Positions 10,818 to 19,376 of a DNA stretch of 64,000 nucleotides are shown one piece after another. Position numbers and translations under genes: made by a program. The stretch lies in contig JBGTSJ010000014.1 of NCBI GenBank assembly GCA_041940305.1, forward strand, positions 62,001-126,000, read 5' to 3'. Origin of the DNA: JBGTSJ01 sp041940305 (GTDB lineage: Bacteria; Planctomycetota; Planctomycetia; Planctomycetales; Planctomycetaceae). How positions within the stretch are numbered: the stretch's first letter is position 1; every line of letters begins with the position of its first letter. Under the pieces are notes generated by a model, which was not told the DNA's origin, made no database searches, and saw only the letters and a list, made by a program, of their open reading frames with translations.

Positions 10818-12107
10818 CTACCTTGCGCGCTCCGGCTCGTTCGCCGCCGGTGCAGCCGCTGCGCGCTTCATCTCGTCCATGGGCGGGATGACCTCGTCCA
10901 CGTGATCGTTGAACAGGTCGCCGATCAGCAGGTCGGTGAGGTGACCTTTCAGATGCGGGTGCGCCTTTACGAACCGGCCGAAGCTGAAGCCGTCGTAATA
11001 CTCGCACACCAGCCGCCGCATCCGGTCCATCCCCTGGCGGAAATCGGGCTCCCACTTCCCCAGTTGCGCGGCCGACGTATCGCCGTTCCGCAGTCCCTCC
11101 ACGATCGCATCCGCCGCGAGCTGTCCCGATTTCAGTGCCAGCAACACTCCGGATGAATACAGCGGGTCGAGAAATCCGAACGCATCTCCAACCAGCACCC
11201 ATCCCTCCCCGGCGGCCTGCTTCGATTTGTACGAGTACTCCTTCGCCGCTTTGAACTCGCTCACCCGCTCGGCCTCGGCGATGCGCTCCTTCACTCCGGG
11301 ACAGTGCGCGACCTCATCGAAGTAGATCGTCTCGAAGTCCTTTGTGTCCCGGTTCTTGAACAGATAGTCGAAGGGGGCGACGACGCCCACGCTCGTCACG
11401 TCGTCGTGCAGCGGGATGAACCAGAACCAGCCGAGCTTGCTCTCCGTCTGGATGACGAGCGTCGCCCCGGCGTCTTTTCCCGCTTCGCGCACAGCGCCTT
11501 TCCAGTAAGCCCAGACGGCCGCTTTCTTCAGTTCCGGGTCCCACTCGCGCAGTCCCAGCCGGCTCATGATCATGCTGCTCTGGCCGCTGGCGTCCACCAC
11601 CACTTTCGCCAGCACCTCCTGCGATTCGCCGTCCTCCCGTTGAATCCGCACACCGACGGCCCGCGACCCCTCGAACAGCACCTCCAGCACGCGGATCCCC
11701 TCGTACGCCCGCACTCCCTGCTCGCGGGCGTTCGTGAGCATCATCACGTCAAACTCGGAGCGGTCCACCTGCCACGTCTGCGAGCACTCGTGCGGCTTGT
11801 GCTCCATGAAGTAGAACGGCTCCGACAGCTTCCCCCGCCGGTTCACGAACTGCACGCTGTACTTCTTCACGAAGTGGCTGTTGCGCAGCTTCGGCAGCAT
11901 CTTGAGCCGCTCGAGCACCCAGTAGGTCTCGGGGATCAGCGACTCGCCGATGTGATACCGCGGAAACCGCTCCCGCTCGAAGAGCTGGACGTCGAACCCC
12001 TGCTGGGCGATCAGCGTGGAGACCGTCGCCCCACCGGGTCCGCCGCCGATCACGATGACGTCGCAGGAATCCGAAATCCGCGGAGTGCCGTTCGCTTCTG
12101 ACTGCAT
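10818..12107 (-). CDS. FAD-dependent oxidoreductase, tryptophan-halogenase-like/geranylgeranyl-reductase-like
   Basis: A 429-residue flavoprotein. The FAD-binding VIVIGGGPGGATVS (GxGxxG) occupies about residues 17-30 and is followed by FERERFPRYHIGESLIP, the motif shared by flavin-dependent halogenases and related monooxygenases. A second FAD contact, GWVLVGDAFGFLDPLYSSGV, appears near residue 305. The halogenase-diagnostic WxWxIP is replaced by GWFWFIPL (tryptophan at only one of the two positions), so true halogenation is doubtful. The start is the ATG at 12107; the open frame extends 33 codons upstream without family resemblance. It is convergent with the propeller gene. Confidence 0.87.
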   Translation of the reverse strand: MQSEANGTPRISDSCDVIVIGGGPGGATVSTLIAQQGFDVQLFERERFPRYHIGESLIPETYWVLERLKMLPKLRNSHFVKKYSVQFVNRRGKLSEPFYFMEHKPHECSQTWQVDRSEFDVMMLTNAREQGVRAYEGIRVLEVLFEGSRAVGVRIQREDGESQEVLAKVVVDASGQSSMIMSRLGLREWDPELKKAAVWAYWKGAVREAGKDAGATLVIQTESKLGWFWFIPLHDDVTSVGVVAPFDYLFKNRDTKDFETIYFDEVAHCPGVKERIAEAERVSEFKAAKEYSYKSKQAAGEGWVLVGDAFGFLDPLYSSGVLLALKSGQLAADAIVEGLRNGDTSAAQLGKWEPDFRQGMDRMRRLVCEYYDGFSFGRFVKAHPHLKGHLTDLLIGDLFNDHVDEVIPPMDEMKRAAAAPAANEPERAR

Positions 12108-12352
12108 CGAATCCGTCAATCTGGTAAGAGCGGTGAGGGTCAGCGCGCCGTGCGTTGCGGCTCGAGGCGCGCAGTCGCTCCCTGCTGCGGAACCGCAGAA
12201 ATCCACCGGCGTTCACCACAAATCCAAAACGGTTGATGAATCGGTGGAGCGCCTGTCGGGCCGCTGCTATGCTGGGTTTCTCACCGAGCCGGCGCCGCAA
12301 CAGCCATTGTAGGCGTCCCGCCTCTCATCGCCAGCGATTCAGGAGACCCGCC

Positions 12353-13852
12353 ATGTTCTTGACGCGACGTCACTTCCTCAAAACGTCAGCCGCCGCGGCC
12401 TCGGTCGCCGCCGCCAGCAAAGTGGAATGGGTCTTCGCCGACGATGAGCCGCAGAGCAAGAGTTCGAATGAAAAGCTCGGCTTTGCCGTGATCGGCGTGA
12501 ACGGCCGCGGAGGAGACCACATCAACGGCGTGCTGGAGCGGGCCGACTGCGAAATCCTGCACGTGTGCGACGTCGATGACGCCGTCGGCGGCCGTCGCGC
12601 CGAGGAGATCGGCCGCCGCCAGGAGCGCACGCCCAAGGTCGTCCGCGACTTCCGCGAGGCTCTCGAAGACCCGAACGTCGACTGCATCACCTGCGCGACC
12701 CCCAATCATTGGCACTCGCTGTGTGCGATCCTCGCCATGCAGGCCGGTAAGGACGTTTACGTCGAGAAGCCGGTCTCGCACAACGTCTGGGAAGGTCGTC
12801 AGGCGGTGATGTGGGCCCGCAAGCTGGGCCGCATCTGCCAGTCAGGTACGCAGTCGCGATCGAGCCCCAGCCTCACGGAAGCCGTCGCCTGGGTGCAGGC
12901 CGGCAACCTCGGCAAGATCCAGTACGCCGTCGGCACCTGCTACAAGCCGCGCACCAGCATCGGCAAGCTGGATGAACCGCTCAAGATCCCCGACAGCATC
13001 GACTACGACATGTGGTGCGGTCCCGCCGCGAAGGTCGACCTCTATCGTCCCAAGCTGCATTACGATTGGCACTGGGACTGGAACACCGGCAACGGCGACA
13101 TGGGGAACCAGGGCATCCACCAGATGGACATCGCCCGCTGGTTCCTGGGCGAGGACGAGCTTTCGCCCCGCATCCTCAGCATTGGCGGACGGCTCGGCTA
13201 CGACGACGCCGGCAACACGCCCAACACGCAGGTCGTCATCCACGAGTACGCCAACGCACCGCTGATCTTCGAGACCCGCGGCCTCCCGAAGGACAAGGCC
13301 TCGCAGGGGGACGGTCTGTGGGGCAAGAACATGGACGAGTACCGCGGCTCGCGGATCGGCGTCATCGTCCAGTGCGAGCAGGGTTACGTCGTCATCCCGT
13401 CGTACTCGGCCTGCGCGGCGTACGATAACGACGGCAACCAGGTGAAGTCCTGGAGCGGCGGCGGCAATCACTACGCCAACTTCGTGGCGGCCGTCCGGTC
13501 CCGCAATCACGAGGATCTCAACGCCGACATTCTCGACGGTCACCTGTCGAGCGCCCTCTGCCACACCGGCGGCGTCTCGCACGTCCTCGGCCGGAAGGCG
13601 ACCGTCGCCCAGATCGAGGAAGCGATCGGCAACAGCCAGCCGCTGCTCGCCGATTCCTTCGCCCGGATGGCGTCCCACCTGCGGGCCAACGAAGTGGACA
13701 TCGACAAGGAAGCCGCGCTGACGCTCGGCCCCTGGCTCGAGATGGACCCGGCCACCGAGACGTTCACCGGCAACAGCGACGCGACGCCGCTGCTGACGCG
13801 CGAATACCGCGCCGGCTACGTCGTGCCCGAATGCCCGGGCGAAGTGACCTGA
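12353..13852 (+). CDS. Gfo/Idh/MocA family oxidoreductase, TAT-exported
   Basis: A 499-residue protein with a twin-arginine signal (LTRRHFLKTSAAAA at residues 2-15), so it is exported folded with its NAD(P) cofactor. The Rossmann part reads FAVIGVNGRGGDHINGV, and the family's EKP catalytic motif is in KDVYVEKPVSHNVWEG. The C-terminal alpha/beta domain has the phrase GNGDMGNQGIHQMDIARWFLG, typical of the large planctomycete group of these enzymes. They oxidise or epimerise sugars and inositols; the substrate cannot be told. The ATG at 12353 follows AGGAGA by 6-7 nt. The sequence is divergent from the FAD oxidoreductase gene. Confidence 0.93.
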   Translation: MFLTRRHFLKTSAAAASVAAASKVEWVFADDEPQSKSSNEKLGFAVIGVNGRGGDHINGVLERADCEILHVCDVDDAVGGRRAEEIGRRQERTPKVVRDFREALEDPNVDCITCATPNHWHSLCAILAMQAGKDVYVEKPVSHNVWEGRQAVMWARKLGRICQSGTQSRSSPSLTEAVAWVQAGNLGKIQYAVGTCYKPRTSIGKLDEPLKIPDSIDYDMWCGPAAKVDLYRPKLHYDWHWDWNTGNGDMGNQGIHQMDIARWFLGEDELSPRILSIGGRLGYDDAGNTPNTQVVIHEYANAPLIFETRGLPKDKASQGDGLWGKNMDEYRGSRIGVIVQCEQGYVVIPSYSACAAYDNDGNQVKSWSGGGNHYANFVAAVRSRNHEDLNADILDGHLSSALCHTGGVSHVLGRKATVAQIEEAIGNSQPLLADSFARMASHLRANEVDIDKEAALTLGPWLEMDPATETFTGNSDATPLLTREYRAGYVVPECPGEVT

Positions 13853-13868
13853 TCTGCGACGAACCTCG

Positions 13869-13898
13869 GGCGGCGCGCTCCTCCGGGAGTGCGCCGCC
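13869..13898. terminator. bidirectional hairpin between convergent genes
   Basis: A 12-bp stem with one G-T pair (GGCGGCGCGCTC against GAGTGCGCCGCC) and a 6-nt loop, CTCCGG, lies between the stop at 13852 and the DUF421 stop at 13911. Its position fits a shared terminator; no clear U-run. Confidence 0.55.
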
Positions 13899-13910
13899 GT
13901 CGCGCGCGGA

Positions 13911-14435
13911 TCATGCTTTCGCTCCCGGACGCCGCACGTCGGACAGGCTCGAATCTCCCTCTCCTCTGCGGACGACGCTGAACGAACCGTCCGTCTCGAG
14001 CACCACTGCTTCCGCCTCTTCCAGCGTCGCCAGTCCGGCGGAGCGCACGGCCGCGCGGACTTCGTCCTCGGTCACCCGCGCGATCCGCATCGCCGACGGC
14101 AGCCTTTCGCCCCGATAGAGCAGCAGCGCGGGCTCTCCTGTCACGGTTCGTCTCACCCACCCCCAGCGGACGCTTGACCAGGTGATCACGAACTGCAGCC
14201 CGATCAGCAGAGCGAACGCCACGGTCCCCTCAGCCCATGCCACGTCCTTGTTCAGCAGGATGCTCGCGAGCGTCGATCCCAGCGCCACCGTGACGACCAG
14301 ATCGAATGCATTCATCTTTGACAACGTCCGCTTGCCGGACGCTCGCAGCAGCAGAATCAGCGTGAAATAGGCCAGGACGCCGATGACGGCCGTGCGGATC
14401 ACCGCCGACCAGTTGTTGAAGAAGATGTGCTCCAT
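13911..14435 (-). CDS. DUF421 domain-containing membrane protein (YetF/YdfR-like)
   Basis: A 174-residue protein with three N-terminal membrane segments (AVIGVLAYFTLILLLRAS, DLVVTVALGSTLASILL and GTVAFALLIGLQFVITW) and a small cytoplasmic DUF421 domain. The family motif is RASGKRTLSKMNAFDLVVTVALGS, here with RTLSKMNAFD. The tail VVLETDGSFSVVRR is also family-typical. Two starts compete: GTG at 14444 and ATG at 14435, both behind GGAGGAA; the ATG is used here because the GTG is too close to that site. Function in bacteria is poorly defined. Confidence 0.88.
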   Translation of the reverse strand: MEHIFFNNWSAVIRTAVIGVLAYFTLILLLRASGKRTLSKMNAFDLVVTVALGSTLASILLNKDVAWAEGTVAFALLIGLQFVITWSSVRWGWVRRTVTGEPALLLYRGERLPSAMRIARVTEDEVRAAVRSAGLATLEEAEAVVLETDGSFSVVRRGEGDSSLSDVRRPGAKA

Positions 14436-14561
14436 CAGATGCACTTTCCTCCGGCCGCAACATTGCAGCGGACGGCTGAGTATTCTCGCAGCGAGCGTTC
14501 ATTCTATGCTCTGCAGCAGGATGGACGGAGATGATCAGACTGCTATCAGGGAAACCACCGG

Positions 14562-15749
14562 ATGTCCGACTTTGACTGGTCCCGCTGGCGTTCCGCCTGG
14601 TCGATTCCCGACGGCGTAACGTACCTCAACCACGGCTCGTTCGGACCGGCGCCCGACGCCGTCATCGAGGCGCGGCATCGCTGGTTCGTCGAACTCGAAC
14701 GCCAGCCAATGAACTTCCTCGTGCGCCGCCTTGAACCCGTCCTGGATGAGGCCTCCGCGGTGCTCGCGAAATTCGTCGGCTGCCGGGGGGACGATCTGAT
14801 CTTCGTCCCCAATGCCACCACGGGGATGAACATCGTCGTCGAGAACATCGGCCTGCAGGCCGGCGACGAAGTGCTGCTCACCGATCACGAGTATGGAGCC
14901 GTCGTCCGCATCTGGGGCCGCGCCTGCGCCCGCGTCGGAGCGAAGACCGTCACCGCTCGCCTCCCCTTTCCGCAGTCGTCACACGAGGAGCTGGTGGACC
15001 GGATCTTCGAGCGCGTCACCGATCGCACGCGGCTGATTGTCGTCAGCCACGTCACGTCGCAGACCGCCACCATCTTCCCGCTTGCCGAGATTGGCCGCCG
15101 CGCCCGCGAACGCAGCATTCCCGTCTGCGTCGACGGCCCGCACGCCGTCGCACAGGTGCCGCTGAACCTTTCCGAACTCGGCTGCGACTTCTACGCGGCC
15201 AGCTGCCACAAGTGGTTGAGCGCCCCGCTCGGCACCGGTTTTCTATACGTGAGGGGGCGGCACAAGTCGGGACTGCAGCCGGTCGTCACCAGCTGGGGCC
15301 GCAGCCTGTCCGGCCGTGGCAGCTCCTGGAAGGACGAGTTCCAGTGGTCCGGAACTTACGACCCCAGTTCCTATCTGGCCGTCGCCGACGCCATTCGGTT
15401 TCTGGAGCAGGTCGGCATCGACTCCTTCCGTGAACAGACGCACGCCCTCGCCCGCATCGCCCGCCAGCACATCGCGGACGCCACCGGCGGCGAACCGCTG
15501 ACGCCGGACTCCACAGACTGGTACGGCTCGATGGTCACGATCACCCTGCCGAACATCCCCCGTTCGGAAGCCTGGCCCGGCCAACCGCACCCGCTGCAGA
15601 TCGCCCTCTGGGAGCAACACGGCATCGAAGTCCCGGTCTTCGAATGGCAGGACCGCCTCTGCCTCCGGGTCTCCTGTCACCTCTACAATTCGCCCGAAGA
15701 CATCGAACGCCTCGCCGCAGCGTTACGTGCTTACGAGCGGCGGGGTTAA
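14562..15749 (+). CDS. aminotransferase class V / isopenicillin-N epimerase-like PLP enzyme
   Basis: A 395-residue fold-type I PLP enzyme. TYLNHGSFGPAPDAV near the N-terminus and FVPNATTGMNIV match the isopenicillin-N epimerase/NifS-like class V group. The aspartate that holds the pyridine nitrogen is in PVCVDGPHAVAQVPL, and the Schiff-base lysine is Lys217 in SCHKWLSAPLGTGFLYV. Substrate is not predictable: relatives act as epimerases, desulfurases or transaminases. It lies alone, with a hairpin over its stop codon at 15738. Confidence 0.9.
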   Translation: MSDFDWSRWRSAWSIPDGVTYLNHGSFGPAPDAVIEARHRWFVELERQPMNFLVRRLEPVLDEASAVLAKFVGCRGDDLIFVPNATTGMNIVVENIGLQAGDEVLLTDHEYGAVVRIWGRACARVGAKTVTARLPFPQSSHEELVDRIFERVTDRTRLIVVSHVTSQTATIFPLAEIGRRARERSIPVCVDGPHAVAQVPLNLSELGCDFYAASCHKWLSAPLGTGFLYVRGRHKSGLQPVVTSWGRSLSGRGSSWKDEFQWSGTYDPSSYLAVADAIRFLEQVGIDSFREQTHALARIARQHIADATGGEPLTPDSTDWYGSMVTITLPNIPRSEAWPGQPHPLQIALWEQHGIEVPVFEWQDRLCLRVSCHLYNSPEDIERLAAALRAYERRG

Positions 15750-15760
15750 TCCCCGCCGCC
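15738..15760 (+). terminator. hairpin spanning the aminotransferase stop codon
   Basis: A perfect 9-bp stem, GCGGCGGGG-TTAAT-CCCCGCCGC, whose loop contains the TAA stop. It resembles a terminator without a U-run. Confidence 0.5.
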
Positions 15761-15871
15761 CCGCCCGCTCATCGCGACCGGTCCGCTGGCAACGACACGC
15801 TCACTCGCTACCATGACGTCGCGGCTCATTCTTGTGAACATCGCGGGCCCCCCGCACAATCTGAGGTGACT

Positions 15872-16447
15872 ATGTCGGCACGGACTCTGGCGATCCTGTT
15901 CGCCCTCGCAACGGCCTGTTTCTGGGGACTCTACGGCCCCGCTCTGGGCAACGCCCGCACCACGCTCAAACCCGCTGATGGAGGCTGGAGCGCCTACAAG
16001 CCCTACGTGTTCATCGGCCTGGCGTACCTCGTCTGGGGCTGTCTGGGAGGCATGCTGGCCATGAAGGCCTTCGGTGACAACTTCTCCTTCTCCGGGACGC
16101 AGAAGCCCGCCGCCACCTGGGGATTCCTCGCCGGCTCGCTGGGCGCCTTCGGAGCGCTGACGCTGACGTTTGCCATGATGAAGGCCCGCGGCAATGCCGG
16201 TCTCGTCATGCCGATCGTCTTCGGCGGCGCGGTAACGGTCACCGCGATCACCAACCTCGTCATTCTCCGCGGACAGGCGCACGCCAATCCTCTGCTGTGG
16301 GTCGGCATGTTGTTCGTCGCCATCGGCATCATCATGGTGGCCACGTTTACCCCCCACGGCTCCCACGCTCCGGCTAAACCGGGTGAACCGGCGCATGCCT
16401 CGCACCTTCCCGAAGCGACGCCCGCGACGGCCGATCAGTCCGGGTGA
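15872..16447 (+). CDS. EamA-like (DMT superfamily) small membrane transporter
   Basis: A 191-residue membrane protein with about five hydrophobic segments (LAILFALATACFWGLYGPAL, YVFIGLAYLVWGCLGGMLAM, WGFLAGSLGAFGALTLTFAM, GLVMPIVFGGAVTVTAITNL and PLLWVGMLFVAIGIIMV). The early CFWGLYGP and the final AIGIIMVATF resemble EamA/DMT transporters, but the chain is half the usual ten-helix length, so it would need to dimerise. The tail after the last segment is hydrophilic and His/Ala/Pro-rich. The ATG at 15872 follows CTGAGGTG. Substrate unknown. Confidence 0.75.
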   Translation: MSARTLAILFALATACFWGLYGPALGNARTTLKPADGGWSAYKPYVFIGLAYLVWGCLGGMLAMKAFGDNFSFSGTQKPAATWGFLAGSLGAFGALTLTFAMMKARGNAGLVMPIVFGGAVTVTAITNLVILRGQAHANPLLWVGMLFVAIGIIMVATFTPHGSHAPAKPGEPAHASHLPEATPATADQSG

Positions 16448-16516
16448 CGGGCGTCCGAGCGCTGAACTCACTGGCTGGTTCGACTGCCCGCCCGCCTGAT
16501 CCCGATATACTGTCCC

Positions 16517-17011
16517 ATGACTGACGAAGCCCGCGCCGACATCGGCGCCGTCCTTGGCCGCACCCCCAGCGGTCTGTTCATTCTCACCGCCTGCGGTCCC
16601 GACGGTCGGCAGACCGGGATGCTCGCCAGCTGGGTGCAGCAGGCGTCGTTCGATCCGCCGGCCCTCACCGTCGCCGTCAACAAGAAGCGGTACGTCAACG
16701 ACTGGCTGCAGACCAACCCCGCCGTCGTCCTCAACCTGGTCGGCGAAACACAGAAGCAGTTCCTCGGGCATTTCGGCCGCGGCTTCGAGCCGGACGAGCC
16801 CGCCTTCGACGGCATTCCCACGACTCCCGCCCCGAACGGCGCCCCCGCCCTGAGCGACTCCCTCGGCTGGCTCGCCGGATCGGTCACCGGCCGCGTCGAT
16901 GCGGGCGATCACTACGTCTACGCCGTCCGCATCGAGGCCGCGAACCGCGGCACGGCCCTGGAGTCCGAACGCCCCTGGGTCCACATCCGCAAGAACGGCT
17001 ACAACTACTGA
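16517..17011 (+). CDS. flavin reductase family protein
   Basis: A 164-residue split-barrel FMN-binding protein. Family features are GLFILTACGPDGRQTGMLAS, where a substrate loop begins, then WVQQASFDPPALTVAVNKK and a later FLGHFGRGF. Members reduce free FMN/FAD with NAD(P)H or bind FMN in larger oxidases. The size matches the family. It stands alone, before a palindromic repeat at 17053. Confidence 0.88.
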   Translation: MTDEARADIGAVLGRTPSGLFILTACGPDGRQTGMLASWVQQASFDPPALTVAVNKKRYVNDWLQTNPAVVLNLVGETQKQFLGHFGRGFEPDEPAFDGIPTTPAPNGAPALSDSLGWLAGSVTGRVDAGDHYVYAVRIEAANRGTALESERPWVHIRKNGYNY

Positions 17012-17052
17012 GTCGGCACGGCTCGATTCGCGAGCTGCGCGGAGGCACTTTT

Positions 17053-17109
17053 CCCCTCTCCCTCGCAATCCGCGCCGACGACAAAGCCGACGGCATCGCG
17101 GGAGAGGGG
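17053..17109. repeat. palindromic intergenic element
   Basis: Perfect 10-nt outer arms (CCCCTCTCCC at 17053-17062 and its complement at 17100-17109) enclose a second CCGACG/CGTCGG-type core with AAAGCCGACGGC. The core resembles the element inserted in valS at 37906-37957. It lies between the flavin reductase and methyltransferase genes. Confidence 0.6.
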
Positions 17110-17185
17110 CGGGGGGTGAGGGCAAACGTGACGCTGACTGACTCGATCCGCCCGGACCGGGATGCCCCGGATACAGAGACGCAGC

Positions 17186-18376
17186 ATGCCGAGCGCGCTG
17201 GATGAATTCGCCGAGCGACTCTCCCAGAGCCTGGAAGCTGGCGGGTTCGCGGGCCTGGTGTTGAGCAAATCCGTCGCCACTGATACGCCTCGAAACGTAC
17301 ATGTCCGTGCGATCGAACTGCAGGGGGAGCCTCGCTATCAATGGACCGAGAGTCGCGATCGGAAGGAGACTCACGAAAACCTCACGGCTGCGGAAACCAT
17401 CGCGCGTGCCGCCTCGCTCATCGGCGCGACCTACCACAACGCCCACCTCTTCACCGCGGATGCCGACTACGCCCTGCGGATCAACCGTAAAGGCGAAACG
17501 TCGCTGCAGAAGTCCCGCCCCACGCAGAAGCCCGCGGTCGCAGCGCATGATCGCTCCAAGGAACATTTGATCCCGGACGGCCGTCCCTGCGCGTTCCTCG
17601 AAGCGATCGGCGTTATGACGGCAGACGGCCGTGTCCGCGCCAAGTCGCAGCACAAGTTCCGCCAGATCAACCGTTATCTGGAATTCGTCGAGGACATCTA
17701 CCGCGATCTCCCTTCCACCGGCACGCTGCACGTCGTCGACTTCGGTTGCGGCAAAAGTTATCTCACGTTCGCGCTGCACCACTTGCTGACGCGCATTCAC
17801 GGCCGCAGCGTGCGGATCATCGGCCTCGATCGGCAGCCTTCCATTATTGAGACCTGCCGGGACATCGCCGCCCGGCTGCAACTGGAAGGGATCGAGTTCC
17901 GCGTCGGCGACATCGTGTCGCACGCCGCTGAAGAGAAGGTGCATCTCGCCGTTTCGCTCCACGCCTGCGATACAGCGACCGACGCGGCCCTGGCCAAGGC
18001 CGTCGCCTGGAGGGCCGACGTCATCATGTCGGTCCCCTGCTGCCAGCACGAACTCGCCCGCGTCATGCAGGGTCCGCCGCTGATTGCCCAGTACGGCCTG
18101 TTTCAGGAGCGCTTCGCCGCGATGGCCACCGACGCCCTCCGCGCCGCCACCCTCGACGCAGCCGGCTATCGGACGCAGGTCGTCGAGTTCATCGAAACCG
18201 AACACACGCCGAAAAACGTGCTGCTCCGCGGAGTGCGTCGGAAACCGGGCGAACCGCCGAGCGAGCGAATTCAGCGAGAAGCCAGCGCGCTGCGTCAACT
18301 GCTGAGAATCGACAGCTTCACGCTCGATCGGCTCATCCCAGGAGCGGCAGACGTCAGTCTGCCGAGCGGTCGTTAG
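17186..18376 (+). CDS. class I SAM-dependent methyltransferase (Methyltransf_32-like)
   Basis: A 396-residue protein. The SAM-binding motif I is VVDFGCGKSYLTFALHHLL, with GLDRQP as the acidic motif II and FRVGDIVSH as motif III. The later MSVPCCQHEL is typical of the group (Pfam Methyltransf_32) that includes the eukaryotic METTL25/RRNAD1 relatives; their substrates in bacteria are not established. The N-terminal 140 residues are a separate accessory region. An in-frame ATG at 17162 adds eight residues; 17186 is used because the conserved-looking LDEFAERLSQSL begins there. Near the 3' end lies a perfect 8-bp palindrome (18345-18364), noted but not interpreted. Confidence 0.83.
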   Translation: MPSALDEFAERLSQSLEAGGFAGLVLSKSVATDTPRNVHVRAIELQGEPRYQWTESRDRKETHENLTAAETIARAASLIGATYHNAHLFTADADYALRINRKGETSLQKSRPTQKPAVAAHDRSKEHLIPDGRPCAFLEAIGVMTADGRVRAKSQHKFRQINRYLEFVEDIYRDLPSTGTLHVVDFGCGKSYLTFALHHLLTRIHGRSVRIIGLDRQPSIIETCRDIAARLQLEGIEFRVGDIVSHAAEEKVHLAVSLHACDTATDAALAKAVAWRADVIMSVPCCQHELARVMQGPPLIAQYGLFQERFAAMATDALRAATLDAAGYRTQVVEFIETEHTPKNVLLRGVRRKPGEPPSERIQREASALRQLLRIDSFTLDRLIPGAADVSLPSGR

Positions 18377-18406
18377 TGCGCCCTCACTCACACGGCAGAC
18401 TCAAGT

Positions 18407-18811
18407 CTAGCGCTTGCTGAGGTGCTCCAGCAGCCGGTCGATGAACACGGCCTGCTCGGGATGGATTCGCTTGCGCGCTTCCTCCACCGGCAGGAACTCC
18501 GCGCAGTCCACCTCCCATGAGGCGCACCGGGGCGCTGCATCCTCAGCCGCCGGTCCGGCGAAACACTCGATCCGCTTGCGGCTCTTCGTGTACGCCATGT
18601 GTCCCATCGAGATCAGTTCGCCGGCGACGACTCCCGTCTCTTCCAGCGTCTCACGGCGAGCCGTCGCCTCCGCCGTTTCGCCCGGATCGATCAACCCTTT
18701 GGGAATCCCCCACGGCGCCTTCCGGTTGTAGTTTCCCGACGCATGCACCAGCAGCACCTCCAGGTCCATCGCTCCCTGGCGGTACAGCAGCGTCCCGGCG
18801 GACTCTTTCAT
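18407..18811 (-). CDS. Nudix hydrolase
   Basis: A 134-residue Nudix protein. The box is complete, running from GLIDPGETAEATARRETLEE to the TG at about residues 39-61 (Gx5Ex7REUxEExGU), which coordinates the metal for pyrophosphate hydrolysis. The opening ESAGTLLYR and the later WGIPKGL are usual for small house-cleaning (Ap4A-like) members. The open frame extends 12 codons further upstream, but those codons are made of the inverted repeat at 18816, so the ATG at 18811 is preferred. It converges on the methyltransferase gene. Confidence 0.9.
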   Translation of the reverse strand: MKESAGTLLYRQGAMDLEVLLVHASGNYNRKAPWGIPKGLIDPGETAEATARRETLEETGVVAGELISMGHMAYTKSRKRIECFAGPAAEDAAPRCASWEVDCAEFLPVEEARKRIHPEQAVFIDRLLEHLSKR

Positions 18812-18815
18812 CGTA

Positions 18816-18894
18816 CTTTGTGTCCTTGGTGCCTTGGTGGTTCTCACCCGTCCGCAAAGGGATGTTAGACCACGAAGGCACCAAGGACACCAAG
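18816..18894. repeat. inverted repeat with 25-nt arms next to the Nudix start
   Basis: Left arm 18816-18840 (core TGTCCTTGGTGCCTTGGTGG) and right arm 18870-18894 pair at 23 of 25 positions around a 29-nt spacer. The arms are built from the short unit CCTTGGTG/CACCAAGG. This resembles a repetitive intergenic element and lies 4 nt upstream of the Nudix ATG. The rest of 18895-19143 holds nothing recognisable. Confidence 0.7.
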
Positions 18895-19143
18895 ATCACT
18901 GATCCGATCCGTCGAGTTGCGGATAGCATCGGTTCCGCGACCGTTCCGCTGCCGCCGACTGGAAAAGTTGCGAGTCAGGTTGAGTTCTTCGTTCAGCATC
19001 GAACGGTCATGTTGTGTGTTGTGCCGGGGAAACACTCCATCAACGCACGCTGCGGCTCTCGCAACCGCTGGAGTGTTTGCATCCATGTCGCCTTCGCGTA
19101 TTCTCGGTGGCGCCGCATCGTCACAATCGTCCTTGACGGATCC

Positions 19144-19362
19144 ATGAGGTTCAACGTGTGGAATCACATTACTCCAGATTATCTGGCCGGCGTCATAGCG
19201 GGGATGGGGCTGATGGTGTTCCTCCTCTCCATCGCCCATGACAGCGGCCTGATGTCACTGGCGAGCCTGGGCGGGCCCGGCGCCAAATTCGCCGGCCTCG
19301 CGCTGATCCTCGCCGGAGCCGGACTCGTCTGGCGTTCCCGCCGTAAGACCCCTCCGTCCTGA
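19144..19362 (+). CDS. small membrane protein
   Basis: A 72-residue protein with two membrane segments (YLAGVIAGMGLMVFLLSIAH and FAGLALILAGAGLVW) and a basic tail, RSRRKTPPS. It ends 14 nt before the sulfatase start in the same direction, so the two may be co-transcribed. The frame is open far upstream (from 18517), but that part has no coding character. No family is recognised. Confidence 0.55.
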   Translation: MRFNVWNHITPDYLAGVIAGMGLMVFLLSIAHDSGLMSLASLGGPGAKFAGLALILAGAGLVWRSRRKTPPS

Positions 19363-19376
19363 TTCGGAAACCCGCC

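Noticed and set aside
11304..12101. 265-codon frame opposite the FAD oxidoreductase
   Set aside because: Antisense shadow; the opposite strand carries the flavin motifs.
18345..18364. Perfect 8-bp palindrome near the end of the methyltransferase gene
   Set aside because: Within coding sequence and too short to distinguish from chance in GC-rich DNA.
15746..18391. 881-codon minus-strand frame across three plus-strand genes
   Set aside because: Overlaps the transporter, flavin reductase and methyltransferase genes, each with clear motifs; the composition is that of a shadow frame.
18517..19143. Upstream extension of the small membrane protein before the sulfatase
   Set aside because: The region is mostly antisense to the Nudix gene and the repeat, with no coding character; only the last 72 codons look real.
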